Source: a virus
Strand: one strand, 5' to 3'
DNA: 64,000 bases
Virus record (IMG/VR): IMGVR_UViG_3300046492_000237
Coordinates: 28,690 to 92,689 of that record
The notes below the pieces were generated by a model. That model had not been told where the DNA came from, ran no database searches, and worked only from the letters and a program-made list of their open reading frames with translations. Positions 8,088 through 16,290 of the stretch are shown in pieces. How positions within the stretch are numbered: the stretch's first letter is position 1; the number at the start of each line of letters is the position of its first letter. The position numbers and the translations under genes are program-made.

Positions 8088-10366
8088 ATCTGGTTCAGAA
8101 ACTCCTCGGCCTGTTGCACCGCGTTTTTGATCCGGACCCTGAACAGTTTCTGGCTCTGACTTTCCAATACGACGGCGGCATGGTTTGGACCGTAGCAGAT
8201 AACGTCCTGACTACTGCCGTGTCCGGCGGAACCGGCCAAAATCTGTCGATCAACTTGGTCGATTACACGATCAGCGGCCTGATCAACTTTATTGCCCAGC
8301 AAGACGGCTACACGGTGACCACCAACGCCGCGCCGGACAAGCTCGCCCTTTCCGCGCGCACACTCATCGACGGCAGCAAAAACCAGTTTGCGTCCAATGG
8401 CGATCATCTTTACGCGTATGCCAGCCTGATCTGGGTGTTCATGAGCGCTGTCGCCAGCGAATTGCGTGCGGCCGGCGCGCAGATCCCGCAGGCAATCCGC
8501 CAGATGACCGTGACCGAAGCTTCGGATGACTGGATCGATGAGCTGGGCGGCTATTACGGCGTAAAGCGCCAGCAAGGCGAATCCGATGCCAGCTACGGCC
8601 CACGCATCATTGCCGAAGTCGTGCGCCCCCGCTGCAACAACATCGCCATGGAAGCAGCCATCTCGCTTTACACCGGCCAGAGCACCAAGGTGACCGACGT
8701 TGTCATCTACGGCGCCAGCTTCCCGAAGTATGACAGCACAATTTTCCGCGACAGCATGTATCAGTACCAGTCGGTATCGGCCCCCCAATACGGGCTGTTC
8801 GACGTCGAGTACGGATATGACCTGCTGGGCGGCGATGACATCACCGACTTCGCGGCAAGGGTGCGCGGCATCATCGACACGCTGCGCGCTGCGGGTACTC
8901 ACCTGCGATCGCTGGTGCTGAAGGCTGGTTCGTTCAGCGACACGCTGACGCCGCCGGTTGATGAGGCCATGCCGCTGCGCGTGACCTTCAATCATGCCGA
9001 TACCCTGACCGCGCCGAATGATGACCTGTTCACGTTTGACGCGGCTCTGGGCGCATTCAACGATACGGCCGCCGCTGGTACTGAAAGCGAATTCAACGCG
9101 ATCCACTACAACCAGCGGTACAACAGCGTTCGGACGCGAAACAGCGCGATCAACTTCGCTGGCGGCACCGTTGAAACATTCCCGGTTCTGGCGAAAGAGT
9201 GGCTGTTCACCACCGGCACGCTTCCTGCCGACGTCAGTTTCGCGCGCGCAAGCGTTGGCGCTCGATTCAACGCGCAAGGCGTGCTTGAGTTCGTGGGCGC
9301 AGATCTCCCGCGCTTTGACTACGACCCGTACACCAGAACCACGCGTGGCCTGATGATCGAGGAGGCCCGTACCAACCTGCTTCCATATTCCAGCGACTTC
9401 ACCAACGCCGCGTGGGGTAAGACCGCCTGCGCTGCATCTGTCAGCACCATGAATGGGCCTGACAACGCCACCGCCGCGTCGCTGATCGTACCGAACACCA
9501 GCAACACCACGCACCTCGTTGGGTCCGCCGCGATCGCGGTAACCGCATCGAAAGCCTACACCGAATCGATCTTTGTGAAAGCCGCAGGCTACACGCAAGT
9601 TCGCCTGCTGATGGCTGACAACATTGGCCAGCTGATCGACACGGTATTCGACACGGCAACTGGGACGGTAATCGCCGGCAGCACGGCAGCTGTCATCACG
9701 CGAATGGCGAATGGCTGGTACCGCGTAGCGCTGACAGCGACCACCAACGTCGGCGCATCGACGCTGAACCTGCAGGCATGGGTCTATTCCGCCGGGACCG
9801 GGACTTTCGCCGGCAACGGGACGTCTGGCCTGTACCTGTGGCATGCACAGATGGAGCTCGGCGGGTTTGTCACTACACCGATCGTTACCGCAGGATCCGC
9901 TGCAACTCGCGCGGCAGACCTGCCAACGATCGCCAGTGTGCTGCCGTGGTACAACGCATCGGTGGGCACCTTTATCGTCCATGCCACCGACCGCATGCCT
10001 TCGACCGCCAACGGTTACACCCTTTCGATCGGCAGTGACAGCTCGAACTACATGGCGTTTGGTCAGGTCACCACCGCCGGGCCGACTGGCACCGCTGCCT
10101 TTATCAAGGCGGGTTCCGGGCTGGTGGGGCCAGACCTGTTCAACCGCAGCAAAATGGCGCTCGCGTGGAACGTATCCGCTGTGAGTCAGGCAGCGGACGG
10201 TGTAGCGCTTGGCGGTGCCACGCACAGCGGAATCCCGGTCGTCAGCAGCATCTGGCTGGGTCGCGGGCACTCAGGAGGCCCGACGGTTACCTGCTACATC
10301 CGCAAGATGACGTATTGGGCGGCGCGCTTCCCCGACGGAACCCTGAAAATCATGACCGAGGCCTGA
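8084..10366 (+). CDS. gpI-like baseplate protein fused to a receptor-binding/lectin-like C-terminus
   Basis: 760 residues. The first ~300 residues lie where tail protein I / gp48-type proteins occur, directly after J, and include a long helical region (DDWIDELGGYYGVKRQQGES). From about residue 380 the protein is beta-rich with fibre features (FARASVGARFNAQGVLEFVG, RGLMIEEARTNLL) and a concanavalin-like C-terminal domain. That arrangement resembles carbohydrate-binding tail proteins. An antisense ORF of 756 codons over it is a shadow. Confidence 0.75.
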   Translation: MNLVQKLLGLLHRVFDPDPEQFLALTFQYDGGMVWTVADNVLTTAVSGGTGQNLSINLVDYTISGLINFIAQQDGYTVTTNAAPDKLALSARTLIDGSKNQFASNGDHLYAYASLIWVFMSAVASELRAAGAQIPQAIRQMTVTEASDDWIDELGGYYGVKRQQGESDASYGPRIIAEVVRPRCNNIAMEAAISLYTGQSTKVTDVVIYGASFPKYDSTIFRDSMYQYQSVSAPQYGLFDVEYGYDLLGGDDITDFAARVRGIIDTLRAAGTHLRSLVLKAGSFSDTLTPPVDEAMPLRVTFNHADTLTAPNDDLFTFDAALGAFNDTAAAGTESEFNAIHYNQRYNSVRTRNSAINFAGGTVETFPVLAKEWLFTTGTLPADVSFARASVGARFNAQGVLEFVGADLPRFDYDPYTRTTRGLMIEEARTNLLPYSSDFTNAAWGKTACAASVSTMNGPDNATAASLIVPNTSNTTHLVGSAAIAVTASKAYTESIFVKAAGYTQVRLLMADNIGQLIDTVFDTATGTVIAGSTAAVITRMANGWYRVALTATTNVGASTLNLQAWVYSAGTGTFAGNGTSGLYLWHAQMELGGFVTTPIVTAGSAATRAADLPTIASVLPWYNASVGTFIVHATDRMPSTANGYTLSIGSDSSNYMAFGQVTTAGPTGTAAFIKAGSGLVGPDLFNRSKMALAWNVSAVSQAADGVALGGATHSGIPVVSSIWLGRGHSGGPTVTCYIRKMTYWAARFPDGTLKIMTEA

Positions 10367-10417
10367 CAAGGCTTCGCGTCGTGACAACAGACTGCGCGTA
10401 ACGCACGGAGAACCTAC

Positions 10418-10873
10418 ATGACCGGCTTCAACCTAAAAGACCATTACGATAAGGCGCCAAGCGGCCTGTTTCTGCTGAAGGTTTACCGCGCTGGCGAACT
10501 GATCGAGGTCTTTGAAGAAAAGAACCTGATTGTTGACCTGTCCAAGCAAATCCACGCAAAGCTGCTCGGCGGCGCAGTGGCAAACCAGTCTGTAACCCAG
10601 ATCGGCTTTGGCACCAACAACACGGCGCCTGCCGTGGGTAACACCTCGTTGACCAGCCCGTATCTGAAGGCCTTGGACAGCGTGACCTATCCGCTGACGA
10701 ATCAGGTGTCTTTCAACTTCTCGCTGGGCACCACCGAAAACAACGGCGTCAACATCGGTGAATTCGGCCTGTTCACCGCAGGCGGCACTTTGTACGCCCG
10801 CAAAACGCGCACCACTGTTCTTCCAAAAGCGTCCGACCTTTCGTTCGCGGGCTCTTGGATCATTTCTTTCTGA
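10418..10873 (+). CDS. tail-associated protein of unknown function
   Basis: 151 residues, beta-rich, with GFGTNNTAPAVGNTSLTSPY and a hydrophobic C-terminal end (FAGSWIISF). It lies between the gpI-like protein and the long tail fibre with a good RBS (GGAG). Small proteins of this form accompany fibres in many phages and may connect fibre to baseplate. Role inferred from position only. Confidence 0.7.
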   Translation: MTGFNLKDHYDKAPSGLFLLKVYRAGELIEVFEEKNLIVDLSKQIHAKLLGGAVANQSVTQIGFGTNNTAPAVGNTSLTSPYLKALDSVTYPLTNQVSFNFSLGTTENNGVNIGEFGLFTAGGTLYARKTRTTVLPKASDLSFAGSWIISF

Positions 10874-10884
10874 GGCCCTGATTA

Positions 10885-11880
10885 ATGGCAAACCAACCGG
10901 AAGTCGCCGTCTACGACAGTGGCGTATACCAGATCGAGGTTTCCGACCCGGTAGATGGTGGCGTCGGCGCGAAAACGAACGCACCGCTGCTGGCGCTGGC
11001 GAACCGTACCGCGTACCTGAAAGCGCACCTTGACGCTATCGAGGGCGGCACCTTCCTTCTGCCCGGCTATGCGCAACTTGATTCGCCAGCCCTGATCAAC
11101 TCGCCAACCGCACCGACTCAAGCTGCTGGCGACAACTCGACCAAGATCGCAACCGATGCGTTCGTGCAGACGGCTGTCAACGGATCGGTAAGCGTCAGCG
11201 TCGCTGGCGGCACAACTACCACGCTGACCCAAGCACAATTTGGTGCTTCGAGCATCGTGTTGACTGGCGCGGTCACAGCAAACAAGGCAGTCGTTTTGCC
11301 TGACGGCCCGCGACGCTGGCTGATCACCAACAACACTACCGGCGCGTTCACAATCACGCTGAAAACAGCGGCCGGCACCGGCGTCTTGGTCACCCAAGGA
11401 AAGACCACGCTTGTATTCGCCGACGGGACCAATGTCCGTTTGCAGCAGAGCGACTTTATCAGTCCTGCTTTGCTGGGAACGCCAACCGCGCCAACTGCGG
11501 CCCCGGGCACCAGCACCACGCAACTGGCGACCACCGAGTTCGTCACACTGGTGCAGGGCCTGTCGGTTCCGCAGGACAGCTCGGTTGGTGCCGCTCAATT
11601 GCCTACCGGCACCAGCGCTCAGCGTCCAGCCAACGGCCCCGGCAAGCTGCGCTTCAACTCCGATATTAATCGTCCTGAAATCAATAACGGAGCGGCGTGG
11701 GGATCGCTTGGTGGTGCAACTGGCGGCGGCAACGACGCGGTGTTCTATCTGAACGATCAGACCATCAATAACGACTACACCGTCGCCGGAAATCAGAACG
11801 CAATGACTGCCGGCCCTATCGCCATCGCCAACGGCAAGACTGTCACGGTTTCGACCGGTGCCGTCTGGACCGTGGTTTAA
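10885..11880 (+). CDS. tail fibre protein
   Basis: 331 residues. The N-terminus (PEVAVYDSGVYQIEVSDPVD, GVGAKTNAPLLALANRTAYL) is the baseplate-attachment segment common to phage tail fibres. It is followed by repeats of the kind SPTAPTQAAGDNSTKIATDA and GTPTAPTAAPGTSTTQLATT typical of fibre shafts. The C-terminus (ANGKTVTVSTGAVWTVV) is a short fibre-end domain. The separate tip genes downstream may supply host specificity. Confidence 0.85.
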   Translation: MANQPEVAVYDSGVYQIEVSDPVDGGVGAKTNAPLLALANRTAYLKAHLDAIEGGTFLLPGYAQLDSPALINSPTAPTQAAGDNSTKIATDAFVQTAVNGSVSVSVAGGTTTTLTQAQFGASSIVLTGAVTANKAVVLPDGPRRWLITNNTTGAFTITLKTAAGTGVLVTQGKTTLVFADGTNVRLQQSDFISPALLGTPTAPTAAPGTSTTQLATTEFVTLVQGLSVPQDSSVGAAQLPTGTSAQRPANGPGKLRFNSDINRPEINNGAAWGSLGGATGGGNDAVFYLNDQTINNDYTVAGNQNAMTAGPIAIANGKTVTVSTGAVWTVV

Positions 11881-11891
11881 GGAGTCTGTAA

Positions 11892-12302
11892 ATGAGCATT
11901 ACCATTCCGGGCACCGGGCCAATGACGCTTCCGTCTGCCAGTGCTCTGGCCGCGAGCCCGGCAACAGGCGATCGTTCTGCAGCCATTGCCACCATGCAAA
12001 AATTCGCTGATGAGTTCCCTGCCAGCTTAGCTTCAAACGGATATCAAAAGCTGCCAAATGGATTGATTATTCAATGGGGGCTTAGCTCAACATCATCCGC
12101 AGGAACTAACACGATCAGCCTTCCTACTGCATTCAGTAATACTGGCTATAGAATTAGTTGCAGTCCATTAGACGTCTCTGTTCCGAATAATGTTTCGTGC
12201 TCGCCAAACAGCACAACTGCATTCAACTCATCTGGATGGGGCCCTACAGCTTCTAATGCGAGAGTTACAACATCGTTTACGTGGATTGCCATCGGCTACT
12301 AA
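11892..12302 (+). CDS. tail fibre tip, gp53-like C-terminal domain (copy 1)
   Basis: 136 residues. The motif GYQKLPNGLIIQWG and the terminal FTWIAIGY define the gp53-like fibre C-terminal domain that binds host receptors. The N-terminal 45 residues (SAAIATMQKFADEFPA) match those of the third copy. The coding sequence is richer in A/T than the tail genes before it, common for variable receptor-binding tips. Own RBS (AAGGAG). Confidence 0.85.
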   Translation: MSITIPGTGPMTLPSASALAASPATGDRSAAIATMQKFADEFPASLASNGYQKLPNGLIIQWGLSSTSSAGTNTISLPTAFSNTGYRISCSPLDVSVPNNVSCSPNSTTAFNSSGWGPTASNARVTTSFTWIAIGY

Positions 12303-12311
12303 GGATCACTC

Positions 12312-12776
12312 ATGAGCACAGCAAAAGTAAACCGCTTGCAGCTCGGCCAGTCCGGCACTGCAACGCAGAACTTCACCCTGACAGCTGAAGCTGCTGACGG
12401 GACGATGAAGCTGGCGCGTGGTGTGGCGGGCGGGACCACTCAGGACATCATGATAATCAATGCTGCTGGCGAGGTTGATTTTCCTCAGCTTGTGCGACTG
12501 TATGGCGTAAGCGGATATCAAAAACTTCCGGGCGGTCTCATCGTTCAATGGGGGCCAACGCCAACGACAACGCCGGGCGGCGGATCTTTTGTTGTCACAT
12601 ACCCGATCATTTTTCCGAACGGCTTCCTTTCCGTCATTGCGCAAGGCGGCGCGACCAGCGCTGCATCCATTCCATATTCTGGTTTGGACGTTTCAGCAAG
12701 CCCCCGGACAAACTTCAGATTCTGGGTTGCAAGCAATGGCGCGCTACCCGGTAACTACATTGCACTCGGCTTCTAA
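12312..12776 (+). CDS. tail fibre tip, gp53-like C-terminal domain (copy 2)
   Basis: 154 residues with GYQKLPGGLIVQWG and a FRFWVASNGA...YIALGF end, so the same tip fold as the copies on either side. The N-terminus (NRLQLGQSGTATQNFTLTAE) is unrelated to that of copies 1 and 3. This suggests a different attachment part or a shuffled module. Confidence 0.8.
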   Translation: MSTAKVNRLQLGQSGTATQNFTLTAEAADGTMKLARGVAGGTTQDIMIINAAGEVDFPQLVRLYGVSGYQKLPGGLIVQWGPTPTTTPGGGSFVVTYPIIFPNGFLSVIAQGGATSAASIPYSGLDVSASPRTNFRFWVASNGALPGNYIALGF

Positions 12777-12791
12777 AATCAGGAGAAAATC

Positions 12792-13130
12792 ATGTTCGCT
12801 TCAATTTCCGCCCGTGGGTTCTTCGACCCAGAGATTCATACCTCGATGCCGAATGACGCGATCGAGATGCCTGAAGGCCTTCACGCAACCCTGATGAACG
12901 GCCAGTCCGAAGGCAAGATCATTACATGGGGAAAGGAAGGCCTTCCGTACCTCGCTGAGCGCCCAGCGCTGACAACCGACGAGCTGAATACCATCGCGCT
13001 TTCCAGCCGTGAAACAGCATATCGCCTCGAAGCAGATCCACTGTTTTTCCAAGTCCAGCGTGGCGACGTCGAGAATCAGGTCTGGCTCGACAAGATCGCT
13101 GAAATCAAAGCCCGCTATCCGAAGGTGTAA
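12792..13130 (+). CDS. tail fibre assembly chaperone-like protein
   Basis: 112 residues. FFDPEIHTSMPNDAIEMPEG at the start and LFFQVQRGDV...WLDKIAEIKARYP at the end follow the pattern of tail fibre assembly proteins, which help fibres fold and trimerise. Lies between tip copies 2 and 3, starting 15 bp after copy 2, with an AGGAG RBS. Confidence 0.75.
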   Translation: MFASISARGFFDPEIHTSMPNDAIEMPEGLHATLMNGQSEGKIITWGKEGLPYLAERPALTTDELNTIALSSRETAYRLEADPLFFQVQRGDVENQVWLDKIAEIKARYPKV

Positions 13131-13132
13131 CC

Positions 13133-13564
13133 ATGTCCGTCTCTCTACGTGCTGACAACGGCGGCGCAACCGGCGCCCTGCAGCTGAATGGCTCTGACAA
13201 GCTGGTGCTCAATGCCGATGGCACGATTAGCGGCACGGTTAACCCAGCAACAGGCCTGCGCAGCATGGCGCTGGCTACCATGCAAAAATTTGCGGATGAG
13301 TTTGGAGCGTTACAGCAGAATACCGGATGGCAAAAGCTTCCAAGCGGTCTGATTATCCAATGGGGTTTTTCAACTCCGGCTGGTGCTGGTGTGATTGCCG
13401 CTGTAACTCTTCCAGTTGCTTATCCTAACGCACATCTTGTTGCTATGGGATCATCTTCCAATAACGTTGGATATGCTGGAGCAACAAAAATCAATACATC
13501 CCAAATTGGCGTGTTTGGAAGTCAAGCGACCAATAACGTTTTCTGGATGTCGATCGGTTTTTAA
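13133..13564 (+). CDS. tail fibre tip, gp53-like C-terminal domain (copy 3)
   Basis: 143 residues. GWQKLPSGLIIQWG and a VFWMSIGF end mark the same receptor-binding tip domain. Residues 40-60 (RSMALATMQKFADEFGA) match copy 1. Last gene before a strong terminator, so the end of the tail transcript. Confidence 0.85.
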   Translation: MSVSLRADNGGATGALQLNGSDKLVLNADGTISGTVNPATGLRSMALATMQKFADEFGALQQNTGWQKLPSGLIIQWGFSTPAGAGVIAAVTLPVAYPNAHLVAMGSSSNNVGYAGATKINTSQIGVFGSQATNNVFWMSIGF

Positions 13565-13588
13565 TAGAAGTAGCGTCGTGATGCCACC

Positions 13589-13621
13589 ATCCGCTTAGTC
13601 AACCAACTAAGCGGATTTTTT
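13589..13621 (+). terminator. intrinsic terminator after the tail genes
   Basis: ATCCGCTTAGT and ACTAAGCGGAT form an 11-bp perfect stem with a 6-base loop, followed by a T-run. It separates the tail operon from the lysis cassette; the holin ATG follows two bases later. Confidence 0.9.
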
Positions 13622-13622
13622 C

Positions 13623-13931
13623 ATGACTCCATTCCGTCGCATCAAAGCCCTTGTCGATACGTCGGCGTGGATCCTGATCGCCCCCTCTCTGCTCGCCCTG
13701 TTCTACATCGACGAGTCGATGCTCACCACGCTGGTGCAATGGCTGGTGTTCGCTCCGGTGCTGGCCGGCGTAGCTGTCATCGTCAGCCGCATCGTTTTCC
13801 CGCAGATCCATTTGACCGCCTTGGTCAACGAGGCGCTGCGCGGTAACCGTGCCGCTGCGACCGTGGCTGGCGCTCTGGTGATCTTTGTCGCCATTCTGGT
13901 GCTGGCGCTTGCTATCTGGTCGCGCGCCTGA
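13623..13931 (+). CDS. putative holin
   Basis: 102 residues with three hydrophobic helices (about 15-30, 38-58 and 80-100) and charged connecting loops, the layout of a class I holin. Such proteins open the inner membrane to let endolysin out. Overlaps the endolysin start by one base (TGATG). Sequence family not named with certainty. Confidence 0.75.
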   Translation: MTPFRRIKALVDTSAWILIAPSLLALFYIDESMLTTLVQWLVFAPVLAGVAVIVSRIVFPQIHLTALVNEALRGNRAAATVAGALVIFVAILVLALAIWSRA

Positions 13932-14629
13932 TGAGCCGCTTCCTGATCGCCCTGCTGGTGCTGCTATCAGTGCCGGCTGCCGCTGAATCCGTCCCTGCGC
14001 GCGCTGAGATCTACCTGCCGACTCTGGTTGGCGCTCAGCGCTCGATCTGGCCGGACGCCCCAACCCCGTCGTTTCTGGCGGGGCAGGTCGAACAGGAATC
14101 GTGCATCACGCTCAAGCATTCCAAATGCTGGAACCCTACCGCGCAGCTGAAGACCTCTCGCGAGTGGGGGCGTGGCCTTGGTCAGGTCACCACGGCTTAT
14201 CGCGCCGACGGCACCATTCGCTTCGATAAGCAGGAGGAGTTGCGGCAGCAGTTCCCGTCGCTTCGCGGATGGACCACGGCAAGATGGGCAGACGCCACCT
14301 TCCAGATGACCGCCATCGTCGAGATGGACAAGTCGATTTACACCCGGCAACGCGATGCGGCCACGCCCCGTGATCGTCTGGCGTTCACTCTGTCCGCCTA
14401 CAACGGCGGCGAGGGGGGCGTTCTTCAGGATCGCCGGCTTTGCGCCAACACAAAGGGCTGCGACCCGACGCGATGGGCTGGCCACGTCGAGCGCACCAGC
14501 TTGAAGAACAAGGTTGCCAGCGCCGGCTACGGAAAATCATTTTTCGAGATCAATCGCGAGTACGTCACCAACATCCTTGATGTCAGGCGGCACAAATATG
14601 AACCCTACTTTCAGGGCGAGCCTAAATGA
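13931..14629 (+). CDS. endolysin with N-terminal signal peptide (lytic transglycosylase-type)
   Basis: 232 residues. MSRFLIALLVLLSVPAAAES is a Sec signal peptide with an AxA cleavage site, so the enzyme can reach the periplasm without the holin. The mature part has QVEQESCI with a likely catalytic Glu, GRGLGQVTTAY and LSAYNGGEG, the order seen in lysozyme-like lytic transglycosylases. Between holin and spanin genes, overlapping both neighbours. Confidence 0.85.
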   Translation: MSRFLIALLVLLSVPAAAESVPARAEIYLPTLVGAQRSIWPDAPTPSFLAGQVEQESCITLKHSKCWNPTAQLKTSREWGRGLGQVTTAYRADGTIRFDKQEELRQQFPSLRGWTTARWADATFQMTAIVEMDKSIYTRQRDAATPRDRLAFTLSAYNGGEGGVLQDRRLCANTKGCDPTRWAGHVERTSLKNKVASAGYGKSFFEINREYVTNILDVRRHKYEPYFQGEPK

Positions 14630-14853
14630 ATCCAGTACAACGTGATGAATTTCGAGAACTCGAGATCACGGTGCAGCAAATGGACGGCAACGTAATCCGC
14701 TTGCAAGAGCAGGTGAAGTCGATGCAAAAAACCATTGAAGACTTGGTGTCGCGCGCAGAATTCGCGCCGGTCAAACTGATCGCCTACGGACTGGCCACCG
14801 CCGTCGGCTCATCGGTCATTTTCGCCATCTTGGCCAAGGTGATTATCAAATGA
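14626..14853 (+). CDS. small coiled-coil membrane protein (XhlA-like)
   Basis: 75 residues: a helical, heptad-like N-terminal half and one C-terminal transmembrane helix (about 50-73). This resembles XhlA-type holin accessory proteins. Overlaps endolysin and the next gene by 4 bp each, so it is lysis-linked. Could be an antiholin. Confidence 0.6.
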   Translation: MNPVQRDEFRELEITVQQMDGNVIRLQEQVKSMQKTIEDLVSRAEFAPVKLIAYGLATAVGSSVIFAILAKVIIK

Positions 14854-15320
14854 CAGTTCGCATGGCTTTCCGCGATCGCGCCTTCCTGTTCGTCAGCATG
14901 TATCTGGCAGCCCTGTTCATCTCGCTGGCGCTGCTGGGCTGGCTGGTGTTCATTGGCGGAAACCCGCTCACTGTCAAGAATTACGGCGCCGTCAGCTCGA
15001 CCGGCTTCCCCAACGACCGCTTCCACGCGGGCGACGTGGCCGGCATCAAGCGCCAGCTGTGCGCTGACAAGGATATGGCCATCCAGCTGTTTCCCGCCCT
15101 GAAAGATTCTCGCGGCTTCCTGTTCCCCCTGCCGGTTACCATGAGCGAGACCATGTCCGGCTGCCATGACAACATTTACGGTTTCGTCATCCCCAACCTC
15201 CCCGCCGGTGAATACACCTACGTCAGCACTATCCGGTTCCAAAACAACTTGGTTGGGCGGGACGAGGCAACGACCTTCCCGCCCATCCGAGTGAGGATCA
15301 TGTATGAGCGCAATAACTGA
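14850..15320 (+). CDS. membrane-anchored protein of unknown function in the lysis cassette
   Basis: 156 residues with one transmembrane helix at about residues 12-36 and a soluble C-terminal domain, probably periplasmic, with two cysteines (QLCADK, SGCHDN). I do not recognise the family. Overlaps both neighbours, so it is probably made with the lysis proteins. Confidence 0.7.
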   Translation: MTVRMAFRDRAFLFVSMYLAALFISLALLGWLVFIGGNPLTVKNYGAVSSTGFPNDRFHAGDVAGIKRQLCADKDMAIQLFPALKDSRGFLFPLPVTMSETMSGCHDNIYGFVIPNLPAGEYTYVSTIRFQNNLVGRDEATTFPPIRVRIMYERNN

Positions 15321-15738
15321 CATCGCCCTCGGCACTGCATCGAGCGCCACGAAAAAAGCAATCCTGCCATGGCTGATTTTGGCGGGGGTCATGGCCCTTG
15401 GTGCGTCCGGCGCGTCCGGCATGTACGCCGGGTATGAGATCGCCACCGCTCGGCATGCCGATGATCAAAAAAAGCTGTTACAGGCATCGGCCGACACGGC
15501 GGATGCGCTGAAAGAAGCGCTGAAAGAAGCGCGGCAGCGTGGTGATGACGCGACCGGCGTGTTCCTCGAGGAGTTGCGCGGGATGCGGGTGGTGAACACC
15601 ACTATCAACAAGGAGGTGCAGACCGAAGTGCAGAAGCTGGTCTACACCGACTGCGTGCTGCCAGACAGCGGCGTCGAGCTCCTGCAGCGGCACGTCGATA
15701 TGGTCAACATGAGGCTTCTGGAGAGCGACAAAAAATGA
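15304..15738 (+). CDS. Rz-like inner-membrane spanin
   Basis: 144 residues: one N-terminal transmembrane helix (LPWLILAGVMALGASGASGM) followed by a long charged coiled coil (about 50-140), the build of i-spanins. The Rz1-like lipoprotein starts inside its 3' end. Together they join inner and outer membranes in the last step of lysis. Confidence 0.8.
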   Translation: MSAITDIALGTASSATKKAILPWLILAGVMALGASGASGMYAGYEIATARHADDQKKLLQASADTADALKEALKEARQRGDDATGVFLEELRGMRVVNTTINKEVQTEVQKLVYTDCVLPDSGVELLQRHVDMVNMRLLESDKK

Positions 15739-15992
15739 AAGGCATTCTGATTTTGGCGGTACTGCTGCTGGCTGGCTGCGGGACCACTTACGAGGTACGG
15801 GTCGCCGGGGATGTAGCAAAACTCGACCCGGCATCCGCTGAAGTGTGTGAGCCCGTACCGACCTCGCCGGTTAAGGGGAAAGCCAGCATGGGCGAGCTGT
15901 ACACCTTTTCCGACAAGATGATCGCGCTCTATGGCGAATGCGCTCTGCGCGATCGAGGAAAGCTCCGCTGGATCAAATCGCAGGGTCACTGA
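15735..15992 (+). CDS. Rz1-like outer-membrane spanin lipoprotein
   Basis: 85 residues. The start has a short signal and lipobox LLAGC (Cys15), which is the mark of an outer-membrane lipoprotein. Overlaps the Rz-like gene by 4 bp, the usual Rz/Rz1 arrangement in the 'overlapping ends' form. It converges on the TraR-like gene, with a 7-bp overlap of 3' ends. Confidence 0.8.
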   Translation: MKGILILAVLLLAGCGTTYEVRVAGDVAKLDPASAEVCEPVPTSPVKGKASMGELYTFSDKMIALYGECALRDRGKLRWIKSQGH

Positions 15993-16222
15993 CGGCGCAA
16001 GTGCTTCCCGGCCGCCTCAAGGCCTGCCTTGCACTCAACGCAGATCGTGTAGCCGTATTCGCGGCGCTTGCCCTGCATCGGGTTGTCGCATTCTTCGGTG
16101 GTGCAAATCTCCGGGCCGTAGCCTTTTTCGCCCGGTTTGTACGTTGGTTCTGGCGTGCGCGTCCGGTTGTTGCGCGTCCATTCTTCCAGCTCGACAGCCT
16201 GTGCATGATCTTCGTTTGACAT
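15986..16222 (-). CDS. TraR/DksA-like zinc-finger protein
   Basis: 78 residues. The C-terminal finger has ICTTEECDNPM and YTICVEC, i.e. C-x4-C ... C-x2-C; the usual TraR form is C-x2-C twice, so the first pair is widened. TraR proteins bind RNA polymerase at the secondary channel and alter promoter choice. Sits downstream of the integrase terminator on the same strand. Confidence 0.7.
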   Translation of the reverse strand: MSNEDHAQAVELEEWTRNNRTRTPEPTYKPGEKGYGPEICTTEECDNPMQGKRREYGYTICVECKAGLEAAGKHLRRQ

Positions 16223-16233
16223 AAATCCTACTC

Positions 16234-16261
16234 AAAAAGAGACGCCGGGGATCCGACGTCT
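16234..16261 (-). terminator. intrinsic terminator downstream of the integrase
   Basis: On the - strand AGACGTCGG and CCGGCGTCT form a 9-bp stem (one G-T pair) with a 4-base loop, then CTTTTT. It would end integrase transcripts before the TraR-like gene. Confidence 0.8.
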
Positions 16262-16290
16262 TGGTTTATTCAGTTTGCTGTCACGCCGAA

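Noticed and set aside
8000-10270. 756-codon open frame on the - strand
   Set aside because: It lies antisense to the gpI-like/fibre gene, has an unnatural Arg/Gly/His-rich composition and no domains. GC-rich codon use makes long antisense frames.
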